Made by a program: the position numbers and the translations under genes. Below the pieces are notes generated by a model. It did no database searches. It saw nothing but the letters and a program-made list of their open reading frames with translations, and was not told the origin of the DNA. A stretch of 12,175 nt of DNA from Thermodesulfatator sp. (GTDB lineage: Bacteria > Desulfobacterota > Thermodesulfobacteria > Thermodesulfobacteriales > Thermodesulfobacteriaceae), in the NCBI GenBank assembly GCA_027036915.1, contig JALWCD010000066.1:1-12175 (forward strand). The letters are read 5' to 3'. Each line of letters opens with the position of its first letter. Positions within the stretch are counted from its first letter, which is position 1. Below, one piece after another: positions 5,925 to 12,053 of the stretch.

Positions 5925-7476
5925 GGAAGGTAAGCTCCCTAACAACACGGGGGAGATTCTCAGCCACCTCCGAGGCCGTGAACCCGAAGGGCCCCCTCCG
6001 TCGGGCCAGATCGTCCGCGGAGGCCCCGTGCAGAAACACCCCCAGACAGGCGGCCTCAAAGGGCTCGTAGCCCTGGGCCAGAAGGGCCCCGATCATCCCG
6101 GAAAGCACGTCTCCCATCCCGCCCTGGGCCATACCGGGATTGCCGGAAGAATTCACAGCCTCCCGTCCGTCCGGAGCCGCCACCACGGTGGCCGCTCCCT
6201 TGAGGACCACCACCTGTCCGGAAAGTCGCGCCGCCTCACGGGCTGCGGCCAGACGATCGGCCTGGATCTTATCCTTGGGTTGGGCCAGAAGACGGACCAT
6301 CTCCCCGGGATGGGGGGTCAGGACCCTGGGAGCCGGGGCCTCCCGGAGGCTCTCAAGCCTCCCGGAAAGGGCGGTCAGGGCGTCGGCATCAAGCACCGCC
6401 GGACAGGGAAGTTCCACCGCAAGCCTCCGGGATAGACTCCGGGCCTCCTCGGAGAGACCGAAGCCCGGGCCCAGGACCGCGGCCCTCATCCGGCCGGCGG
6501 TCTCCAGGATACTTTCGGCGGCTGCGGGCGCAAGCTCCTGATCCGGGGTCTCCGGCGAAAGACCCAGGGTGAGGACCTCGGGAAGGTATCCGGCCAGAAG
6601 CGGCTGGAGGCTTCCGGCCGCCGCCAGGGTCACCAGCCCGGCCCCGACCCGTAAAGCCCCCAGCGCCGCAAGCACCGCGGCCCCGGTCTTGCCCCGGGAG
6701 CCCGCCAGGATCAGCACGTGACCGTAGGTGCCCTTGTGGGTGTCCGGAGAACGGGGTTTGAGTACCCGGGCCGCCCAGTCCCGATCGAGATACTCCCGGG
6801 GAGGGGCCTTTTCCCGGATCACCTTTCCGGGCATTCCGATGTCCACCACCCGGAGTTCCCCCACGTACTCCCGGCCGGGATAGATCACCTGCCCCACCTT
6901 GGGAAGGGCCATGGTGGCCGTAAGAGTCGCCCGCACCGCCACCCCCAGCGGACGACCGGTATCCGCCGAAAGCCCGGAGGGCATGTCCACGGCCACCACC
7001 GGTCGCCCGCTCTCATGGAGAAGCTCCACGGTTCGGGCAAACCTCCCGGAAAGGTCCCGGGAAAGCCCGGTGCCAAAGATGGCATCCACCACCAGCCCGG
7101 CTCCGGCCAGGGCCGGCCGCAGAGCCTCCACTTCCTCCTCGGAAAGGGCCTTCTCCAGGGGAAGGCCGAGATATTTCACGACACGGAGATTGCTCGCGCT
7201 CTCGCCCCGATACTTTTCCTCCGGGGCGAGCAGGACCACCTTCACCGGAAGGCCCCGCTGGTGAAGGTGTCGGGCCACCACCAGGCCGTCCCCGCCGTTG
7301 TTTCCCGGGCCGCAGAGGATGAGCACTCCCCGACGCGCTTCCCCGGGAAAACACTCTAGGATGAGTTCGGCCACCCCGCGGCCGGCATTTTCCATCAGGA
7401 CCTCGGCCGGAACCCCCACCTCTTCGATGGTAAAACGATCCAGGGCCTGCATCTCCCGGGCATAAACCAGCCGCAT
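5908..7476 (-). CDS. nnr: Bifunctional NAD(P)HX epimerase / ADP-dependent NAD(P)HX dehydratase
   Basis: This is a 522-residue metabolite repair enzyme that restores damaged, hydrated NADH and NADPH. The N-terminal YjeF/NnrE epimerase domain (about 1-220) has ENAGRG (29-34), CGPGNNGGDGLVVARHL (55-71), FGTGLS (134-139) and VDMPSGLSADTG (163-174). The C-terminal NnrD dehydratase, with a ribokinase-like fold (about 235-515), has DTHKGTYGHVLILAGS (245-260), VLGPGFG (334-340), VLDADAL (361-367), LTPHPGEM (386-393), VVLKGAATVV (423-432) and the nucleotide-site NSSGNPGMAQGGMGDVLSG (442-460). All key blocks are intact, so both activities are expected. It starts 2 bp after acpS; GGGGAGGAT at the acpS end serves as ribosome binding site. 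It overlaps tsaE by 17 bp, an association seen in many bacteria. Confidence 0.96.
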   Translation of the reverse strand: MRLVYAREMQALDRFTIEEVGVPAEVLMENAGRGVAELILECFPGEARRGVLILCGPGNNGGDGLVVARHLHQRGLPVKVVLLAPEEKYRGESASNLRVVKYLGLPLEKALSEEEVEALRPALAGAGLVVDAIFGTGLSRDLSGRFARTVELLHESGRPVVAVDMPSGLSADTGRPLGVAVRATLTATMALPKVGQVIYPGREYVGELRVVDIGMPGKVIREKAPPREYLDRDWAARVLKPRSPDTHKGTYGHVLILAGSRGKTGAAVLAALGALRVGAGLVTLAAAGSLQPLLAGYLPEVLTLGLSPETPDQELAPAAAESILETAGRMRAAVLGPGFGLSEEARSLSRRLAVELPCPAVLDADALTALSGRLESLREAPAPRVLTPHPGEMVRLLAQPKDKIQADRLAAAREAARLSGQVVVLKGAATVVAAPDGREAVNSSGNPGMAQGGMGDVLSGMIGALLAQGYEPFEAACLGVFLHGASADDLARRRGPFGFTASEVAENLPRVVRELTFHAGRL

Positions 7477-7478
7477 GG

Positions 7479-7859
7479 CTATCCTCCCCTCTCCAGGATT
7501 ACCACCGCCAGGGCCAGGCCGGCCTCGTGGGTTACGGAGACCAGGATTCGATCGGCCAGAGGCTCTACCAGGGCCCTGGCCCGGCCGGTGAGCCGGACCT
7601 CCGGTCGACCCGAGGCGGAATCCCGCACGAGAATCACCTCCCGGGGCGAAAAACCCGAAAGACCGCGCCCCAGGGCCTTGCCCAGGGCCTCCTTGACCGC
7701 AAAAGCCGCCGCCAGGGACTCGGCCATCCGGGCTTTACCGCGGGCGTAACGGATCTCCTCCGCCGCGAAAACCCGCGCCAGAAATCTCTCCCCGTAACGC
7801 TCAAGAAGCCGCTCGATCCGTTCCACCGCCACCAGATCCACTCCCAGCCCGCAGATCAT
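7479..7859 (-). CDS. acpS: Holo-[acyl-carrier-protein] synthase AcpS
   Basis: This is a 126-residue transferase that attaches 4'-phosphopantetheine from CoA to apo-ACP, needed for fatty acid and lipid A synthesis. MICGLGVDLVAVERIE (1-16) includes the Mg2+-binding Asp8. FAVKEALGKALG (53-64) carries Glu57 and Lys61 of the second active-site block, and LVSVTHEAGLALAVVIL near the C-terminus is the closing strand pair. The length is normal for the family. The ATG at 7859 has GGGGAGG just upstream. It is the first gene of the acpS-nnr-tsaE operon and is divergent from nikK across 87 bp. Confidence 0.95.
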   Translation of the reverse strand: MICGLGVDLVAVERIERLLERYGERFLARVFAAEEIRYARGKARMAESLAAAFAVKEALGKALGRGLSGFSPREVILVRDSASGRPEVRLTGRARALVEPLADRILVSVTHEAGLALAVVILERGG

Positions 7860-7867
7860 ACCTCCCC

Positions 7868-7873
7868 ATTATA
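7868..7873 (-). promoter_or_regulatory. Consensus TATAAT box just upstream of acpS
   Basis: Read on the minus strand, the sequence before acpS is GGGGTATAATGGGGAGGTATG. TATAAT is a perfect sigma-70 -10 hexamer, rare in such GC-rich sequence. It lies only 8 bp from the start codon, so a transcript starting about 7 nt downstream would have almost no leader and would lose most of the GGGGAGG Shine-Dalgarno. No -35 match is visible at 16-18 bp spacing. It is either a promoter for a leaderless mRNA or a chance match, with the true promoter farther upstream. Confidence 0.3.
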
Positions 7874-7887
7874 CCCCGGACCCGGCC

Positions 7888-7930
7888 TTGACCCCTAGTG
7901 CTACATTTGATAGGTTGGTGTTACCAACCT
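7888..7930 (+). promoter_or_regulatory. Putative nikK promoter with perfect operator/stem-loop palindrome
   Basis: The arms AGGTTGGT (7912-7919) and ACCAACCT (7923-7930) are exact reverse complements separated by GTT. They form either an 8-bp operator dyad or an RNA stem-loop ending directly against the nikK ribosome binding site (GGAAAGGAGG, 7931-7940). TTGACC at 7888-7893 is a fair -35; a weak TAGGTT at 7911-7916, 17 bp downstream, could be the -10, which would put the dyad across the -10 and start site, where a repressor would act. GTGTTAC at 7918-7924 matches one half-site of the deltaproteobacterial NikR consensus as I recall it, but no inverted partner lies at the expected distance. The palindrome is certain; its role is inferred. 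Confidence 0.55.
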
Positions 7931-7946
7931 GGAAAGGAGGGTCCCG

Positions 7947-8783
7947 ATGAAAAGATTTATCCTGGCGCTCTGGGTTTTCCTTATGGTGCCGGCCTGGGCA
8001 CGGGCCCATTTTCTGATCGCCGTCCCCCCCAAGGGCCAGGGCTACGGTCTGCGAGGTCAGGAAATTTCCTTCCGGGTGCTCTTCGGGCATCCCTTCGAGG
8101 GCATCCTTTATGACCTCAAGGTTCCCAAGGGTTATGTTATCACGCCCTCCGGGAAAAAGGCCCCGGTCTCCTTCACCCGCATTAAAATCAAGGACTACGC
8201 CTCCGGGAAAAAACGTTTTGGTTATCGGGTGGATTACCTCCCCACCGCAAGGGGCGATCATCTCCTCTGTCTCTCCTCCCAGTCCTATCTCAACGAGGAA
8301 GAAGGCGAGGTATGGCAGGATTACATGAAGGTTCCTTTCCACGTACAGGTGGAACGCGGCTGGCGGAATCGCTGCGGGTTCGAGCTCGAGATCATCCCTC
8401 TCACCCGCCCCTACGGCCTGAAGGTGGGGGAGGTCTTTCGCGCCCGGGTGCTTCTGAACGGCAAACCCGCCGCCGACCTGGAACTCGAAATCGAAAAGTT
8501 TAACGGTTTCTATGTCCCGGAGGAAAAACTCCCCACAGACGCCTACGGTCGGGTAAATGACCCCCTGATCACCCAGACCGCCGTGACCGACGAAAAGGGC
8601 TTTTTCGTGGTCGGGTTCCCGGAGCCCGGCTGGTGGGCCATAAACGTGGCCCTTCCGGCGGGCAAGACCTCTTACGCCCAGCGCACTTTCCCCCTAGTGA
8701 TCCGTTCGGGAATGTGGCTCTACGTCTTTCCCGCTAAACCCCTTGCTCCCACGGGGTTCGACCTTCTTAAGGAGGAAGAATAA
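7947..8783 (+). CDS. nikK: NikK-like periplasmic component of nickel ECF transporter (DUF4198)
   Basis: This 278-residue exported protein is the kind found with NikM/NikL in proteobacterial nickel (or cobalt) energy-coupling-factor importers. It is thought to act on the periplasmic side, possibly in metal binding or delivery. The signal peptide is residues 1-20 (cleavage after ARA), so the mature chain begins His-Phe. The rest is beta-rich with two Ig-like parts: a middle segment around VEVGRVFRARVLLNGKP-type sequence (about 165-185, 'KVGEVFRARVLLNGKPAADL') and a closing VTDEKGFFVVGFPEPGWW (about 210-230), typical of DUF4198 domains. The start at 7947 has the strong site GGAAAGGAGG. The stop is directly followed by the nikML ATG with no spacer. 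The assignment rests on the family pattern and the neighbours. Confidence 0.85.
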   Translation: MKRFILALWVFLMVPAWARAHFLIAVPPKGQGYGLRGQEISFRVLFGHPFEGILYDLKVPKGYVITPSGKKAPVSFTRIKIKDYASGKKRFGYRVDYLPTARGDHLLCLSSQSYLNEEEGEVWQDYMKVPFHVQVERGWRNRCGFELEIIPLTRPYGLKVGEVFRARVLLNGKPAADLELEIEKFNGFYVPEEKLPTDAYGRVNDPLITQTAVTDEKGFFVVGFPEPGWWAINVALPAGKTSYAQRTFPLVIRSGMWLYVFPAKPLAPTGFDLLKEEE

Positions 8784-9827
8784 ATGCACATCGCCGATGG
8801 CGTGCTTCCGGTCTGGGTTTCGGCCGGGGGCTGGACGGTCACGGTCCCGGGTCTGGCGATAAGCCTGAGGCGGCTTCCCCCGGAGGAAGTCCCCCGGCTG
8901 GCCCTGCTTACGGCCGCGATCTTCATGGCCTCCCTTATTCATCTTCCGTTCGGCCCCACCAGTGTGCATCTCATCCTGAACGGCCTGGCCGGGGTTCTCC
9001 TCGGCCCGCTTTCTTTCCTGGCCTTCTTCGTGGCCCTTACCCTTCAGGCTCTGCTCTTTCAGTTCGGAGGCCTCCTTTCTCTGGGAGTCAACACCCTGAT
9101 CATGGGCGGACCGGCCTTTCTGGTGGGCTGGTTTTCCCGACGAAACCCGGGAGTCCTCCGCCCTTCCATAGCCGGGATTCTGGCGGCCACGGCGGTGCTC
9201 CTTTCCGGAATCCTCCTGGCCCTGTTTCTTTCCTTCTCCGGAGAGGCCTTTTTCGGGGTGGCCCGGCTCGCTCTGCTGGCCCACCTGCCGGTGGCCCTCC
9301 TGGAAGGTTTCGTGCCCGCCCTGATGGTCGCGGCCCTGAAACGGCTGAGACCGGGGATTCTGGCTCTGGCCCTCGGGGCAGCTCTCCTCTGGAGCCCCCA
9401 GGCCCTGGCCCACCGGCTTGAGCTCGACGTCTTCCCGGAAAAAGACGGACTGCGCGTGGAGGCCTTTTTTCCGGACGGGACCCCGGCCAGAAACGACCGG
9501 GTGTTCCTTTACTGCGGAGAGGAAAGGGTCGCCGCCGCGGTTACCGATGAGGAGGGCGTGGCCCATCTCCCCCGGCCGGATTGTCCCGAGGTCAGGGTCC
9601 TGGTGGTGGGCAAGCTGGGGCATCGGGCGGAACGCACCGTCAAACTGGAACCGACTCCCTCGCGGCCCTCAGCCGAAAGGGTCTCTTCCGGCACCGTCTC
9701 CCACCGGCAACCGCTGCCCCTCACCGGTCTTCTCTCCGGGCTGGGATTCATTTTCGGGCTCTCGGCCTTCATCCTCGCCTGGGATACCCGAAGGAGGTTG
9801 AAAAGCCTTGCATCTTCCGGAAATTGA
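8784..9827 (+). CDS. nikML: NikM-NikL fusion: ECF nickel/cobalt substrate-binding membrane protein
   Basis: This is a 347-residue fusion. Residues 1-190 are NikM/CbiM, the membrane S component that captures Ni2+ or Co2+. MHIADGV at the very N-terminus supplies the metal-binding His2, which confirms the ATG at 8784; HLPFGPTSVHLILNGLAG (53-70) and QALLFQFGGLLSLGVNTLIMG (88-108) are further signatures. Residues 191-207 are a hydrophobic helix followed by ALA|HRLELDV (207-215). Residues 210-290 are a NikL-like extracytoplasmic beta domain with VEAFFPDGTPA (225-235), VTDEEGVAHLP (253-263) and KLGHRAERTV (277-286). A last transmembrane helix (313-333) ends in a basic tail. AAGGAGG lies 8 bp upstream of the start. 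NikM and NikL are separate genes in many genomes. Nickel versus cobalt cannot be decided by eye. Confidence 0.9.
   Translation: MHIADGVLPVWVSAGGWTVTVPGLAISLRRLPPEEVPRLALLTAAIFMASLIHLPFGPTSVHLILNGLAGVLLGPLSFLAFFVALTLQALLFQFGGLLSLGVNTLIMGGPAFLVGWFSRRNPGVLRPSIAGILAATAVLLSGILLALFLSFSGEAFFGVARLALLAHLPVALLEGFVPALMVAALKRLRPGILALALGAALLWSPQALAHRLELDVFPEKDGLRVEAFFPDGTPARNDRVFLYCGEERVAAAVTDEEGVAHLPRPDCPEVRVLVVGKLGHRAERTVKLEPTPSRPSAERVSSGTVSHRQPLPLTGLLSGLGFIFGLSAFILAWDTRRRLKSLASSGN
9791..9797 (+). promoter_or_regulatory. Ribosome binding site fixing the TTG start of nikQ
   Basis: AAGGAGG at 9791-9797 lies inside the end of nikML. The only start codon in the nikQ frame at a workable distance is TTG at 9808, 10 nt downstream. 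The TTG at 9798 is in another frame. This supports a rare TTG start for nikQ and a 20-bp overlap with nikML. Confidence 0.7.
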
Positions 9828-10554
9828 CCGTTACGGAAGGGGCGAAAGTCCCCTCCATCGTCTGGATCCCCGTCTGAAGCTCCTGGCCCTGGCCTTCTTT
9901 CTCCTGGCCACCAACCTCACCTGGGAGCTTTCGCCGGCCATCCTTTTTCTCCTGGTGGCCCTCCTCCTCGTCCTCCTTTCCCGGCTACCCGCCCGTTTCG
10001 TGCTCTGGCATCTCCGGGCCCCGGCGGCCCTGGGGCTGCTCCTGGCCCTTTTCGTGGCCCTCGGCACCCCCGGAAGCCCCCTTCCCGGTCCATTCACCCG
10101 GGAAGGCCTGGTGCTGGGAGCCACGGTCCTTTTCAAGGTTCTGGCCTCCTTTCTTTACTTCCTCTCCCTGGTGGCTACCGCTCCCCTCTTCCGGACCCTC
10201 CAGGCCGCCAGGGCCCTCGGGGTTCCGGAAAAACTCCTGGCCCTCCTCCTCTTCACCTACCGTTACCTCTTTGTCCTTCTCGATCGGGCCCGCAATCTCT
10301 CGCTTGCCATGCAGGCCCGGGGATTCAGGGAAAGGACGGATCGCCGCACCTACGAACTCAAAGCCCGCCTCTACGCCCTCCTTTTTCTCAGAGCCTATGA
10401 GGAGACCGAGAGGGTTCTCCTGGCCATGTACGCCCGGGGATTTTCAAATCCCGGGGTCCCCCCTCCCCACCCTCTCACCGGGGCTCAGGTCCTGAAAGGG
10501 CTGCCCCTCCTCTCTCTGGCCCTTCTGCTTCTGATCCTGAATCTTTTCTGGTAA
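9808..10554 (+). CDS. nikQ: NikQ/CbiQ-type ECF transporter transmembrane (T) component
   Basis: This is a 248-residue T component that couples ATP hydrolysis by the A subunit (NikO/CbiO) to metal entry through NikM. The N-terminal HRLDPRLKLLALAF (17-30) is the CbiQ family entry motif. Four to six hydrophobic helices lie at about 24-60, 70-86, 101-124, 143-158 and 232-247. The long cytoplasmic coupling helices carry two Ala-Arg-Gly motifs: AMQARGF (167-173) and AMYARGF (206-212), the ATPase-contact signatures. The start is TTG at 9808, set by AAGGAGG; the gene overlaps nikML by 20 bp. No nikO follows: the next gene is a RAM-domain protein. The C-terminus LLILNLFW is a membrane end, as in normal CbiQ proteins. 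Confidence 0.92.
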   Translation: MHLPEIDRYGRGESPLHRLDPRLKLLALAFFLLATNLTWELSPAILFLLVALLLVLLSRLPARFVLWHLRAPAALGLLLALFVALGTPGSPLPGPFTREGLVLGATVLFKVLASFLYFLSLVATAPLFRTLQAARALGVPEKLLALLLFTYRYLFVLLDRARNLSLAMQARGFRERTDRRTYELKARLYALLFLRAYEETERVLLAMYARGFSNPGVPPPHPLTGAQVLKGLPLLSLALLLLILNLFW

Positions 10555-10587
10555 AATCTGGAGGAATCCTTTGCCAAGGAGGCCTCC
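10529..10587 (+). promoter_or_regulatory. Leader of the RAM-domain gene: possible promoter and self-complementary ribosome binding site
   Basis: TAAAAT at 10552-10557 overlaps the nikQ stop and is a five-of-six match to a -10 box, with only a weak TTCTGA 17 bp upstream (10529-10534). The ribosome binding site AAGGAGG (10576-10582) is part of a perfect 10-bp palindrome GGAGGCCTCC (10578-10587) that abuts the ATG. An earlier GGAGG (10560-10564) can also pair with the CCTCC (10583-10587). The 33-bp gap after nikQ permits co-transcription, so a separate promoter is uncertain. Confidence 0.3.
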
Positions 10588-10836
10588 ATGCCCCTCAGAG
10601 CCTACATCCTTATCAACACCCAGATCGGAAAGACGGCCGAGGTAGCGCATACCCTTCGGGAAATGCCGGAGGTCAAAAAGCTCGACATCATCATGGGGCC
10701 CTACGACATCATTGCGGAGGTGGAAACAGACAATCACGACACCCTTTCGGAGGTGGTCCTCAAGAAGCTACAGGCCATTCCTTCCATCCAGCACACCATG
10801 ACCTGCCCGGTGGTGAAGCTCGAGGAAACCCACTAA
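10588..10836 (+). CDS. Stand-alone Lrp/AsnC ligand-binding (RAM) domain protein
   Basis: This 82-residue protein consists only of the alpha/beta ligand-binding domain found at the C-terminus of Lrp/AsnC regulators. RAYILINTQIGKTAEVAHTL (4-23), VKKLDIIMGPYDIIAEVET (29-47, the turn with Gly-Pro-Tyr-Asp) and a final TMTCPVV strand match the domain from end to end. There is no helix-turn-helix, so it cannot bind DNA like a full regulator. Such single-domain proteins form dimers or larger rings and can bind small molecules, typically amino acids, and may modulate partner proteins. It lies 33 bp downstream of nikQ on the same strand, which raises the possibility of a link to metal uptake, but it may be unrelated. 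Its TAA overlaps the waaA stop codon on the other strand. Confidence 0.9.
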   Translation: MPLRAYILINTQIGKTAEVAHTLREMPEVKKLDIIMGPYDIIAEVETDNHDTLSEVVLKKLQAIPSIQHTMTCPVVKLEETH

Positions 10837-12053
10837 AGGAAACGGGCCAGGACCCGGGCGTATCTTCGGGAGGCTCCCCGGAGTTTGAGGGCGGCCTGAA
10901 GGGCCTTCTGGCCCACCTTTTGGGCCTGGTCGGGGTCCCTGAGCCAGGTCCGGAGGACTGAGAGGGCCTCGGCCCCGGAGTTTACCTGCACGGCTCCCCC
11001 GGCCTCAAGCAGGCTTTCGGCCTCAGGCCGGAAATTTTCCATGTGCGGCCCGAAAAGGATGGGTTTCCCGAAGACCGCGGGTTCGACGGGGTTCTGTCCC
11101 CCGTGGGAAGCGAAGCTTCCTCCCACCAGAGCTGCGCTGGCCAGGGCGTAGAGTCCGAAGAGAGGGCCCACCTCGTCCACGATCACGATCCGGAAACCGG
11201 CCAGCCCCTCTGCGCCCCGGAAAAAGGCCACCGGCCAGCCCAGAGGCGCCAGGTGACGGTAGAAGTCCGGCGCCCGTTCCGGATGCCGGGGAACCACCAC
11301 GAAACGAACCCCTGGTTCTCCGGAAAGACCGGCCACCAGTTCAGCCACCAGGTGTTCTTCGCCTGCCCGCAGGCTCCCGAAGACCAGAAGCCTCTGGCCG
11401 GGTTCAAGGCCGAGCCGGCGAGCCAGAGGGCCGGGATCGAGATTCCCGGCCCTCTCAAAGGCCAGGTCGTGTTTGGCGTTGCCCAGCACGGCCGTCCTTT
11501 CCCGGGGGACCCCCAGGGCCTCGAAGCGTGCCCGATCCCTCTCCGAGATGGCCCCCAGAAAGGCCACCCCGGTGAGAAAGGGCCGCCAGAGACCTTTCAG
11601 CCTCCGGTAGCGGGGATAGGAGCGGTCCGAAAGACGGCCATTCACGATCACCACCGGCACGTTTCGGGCCCGGGCCTCGGCCAGAAGGTTGGGCCAGAGT
11701 TCGGTTTCCACCAGGGCCAGAACCCGGGGACGAAGGGTCTCGAAAAAGGCCTTCAAAGCCTTCGGGCCGTCCCAGGGAGCCAGTCCGACCTTTATCCCGG
11801 AAAATCCCTCAAGGAGCTTTCGGGCCTCGGCCAGACCGGCGGCGGTCTGGAGGGAAAGGAAGATCTTCGTTTCGGGACGGATTTTCCGTAAGGCCTTAAG
11901 GATGGCCGCGGCCACCCGGGATTCTCCCACCGAGGCGGCGTGCATCCAGAGATCGACCGGAGTCAGTCCGGAGGGGACGAACCTTTCAGGATATCTTCCG
12001 GCCAGAAGTTTTTCGGCCAGTCCGCTGGCCCAGCGATAAAATCTATACACCAC
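10833..12053 (-). CDS. waaA: 3-deoxy-D-manno-octulosonic acid (Kdo) transferase WaaA/KdtA
   Basis: This is a 406-residue inner-membrane-associated glycosyltransferase of GT-B fold that transfers Kdo from CMP-Kdo to lipid IVA in lipopolysaccharide synthesis. WMHAASVGE (36-44) contains the catalytic-type Glu; ALVETELWPNLL, VNGRLSDRSYPRY, FGSLRAGEE (usually GSTxxGEE), VVPRHPER and the donor-site VGGSFASHGGQNPVEP block follow in family order. The start is GTG at 12053 or the adjacent GTG at 12050; a TGA six codons upstream in frame rules out a longer protein. The N-terminus before HAASVGE is shorter than in E. coli KdtA and lacks a clear transmembrane anchor. The start overlaps the upstream methyltransferase gene by up to 11 bp, suggesting coupled translation. 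Whether it adds one or more Kdo residues cannot be told. Confidence 0.95.
   Translation of the reverse strand: MVYRFYRWASGLAEKLLAGRYPERFVPSGLTPVDLWMHAASVGESRVAAAILKALRKIRPETKIFLSLQTAAGLAEARKLLEGFSGIKVGLAPWDGPKALKAFFETLRPRVLALVETELWPNLLAEARARNVPVVIVNGRLSDRSYPRYRRLKGLWRPFLTGVAFLGAISERDRARFEALGVPRERTAVLGNAKHDLAFERAGNLDPGPLARRLGLEPGQRLLVFGSLRAGEEHLVAELVAGLSGEPGVRFVVVPRHPERAPDFYRHLAPLGWPVAFFRGAEGLAGFRIVIVDEVGPLFGLYALASAALVGGSFASHGGQNPVEPAVFGKPILFGPHMENFRPEAESLLEAGGAVQVNSGAEALSVLRTWLRDPDQAQKVGQKALQAALKLRGASRRYARVLARFL

Noticed and set aside
5925..6059. Longer tsaE start at 6059
   Set aside because: The extra 45 residues overlap nnr, have no TsaE similarity, and the start at 5924 gives normal family length with a ribosome binding site.
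7860..7946. Cobalamin or NiCo riboswitch upstream of nikK
   Set aside because: The whole intergenic stretch is 87 bp, contains only one simple stem-loop, and shows no B12-box or multi-helix junction.
10433..10456. Inverted repeat GGGATTT-tc-AAATCCC near the end of nikQ, as a terminator
   Set aside because: It has a two-base loop, no following T run, and encodes the conserved ARGF region of NikQ, so it is explained by coding.
10825..10845. Bidirectional terminator between the RAM gene and waaA
   Set aside because: The stop codons overlap by 4 bp and no hairpin or T tract is visible at the junction.
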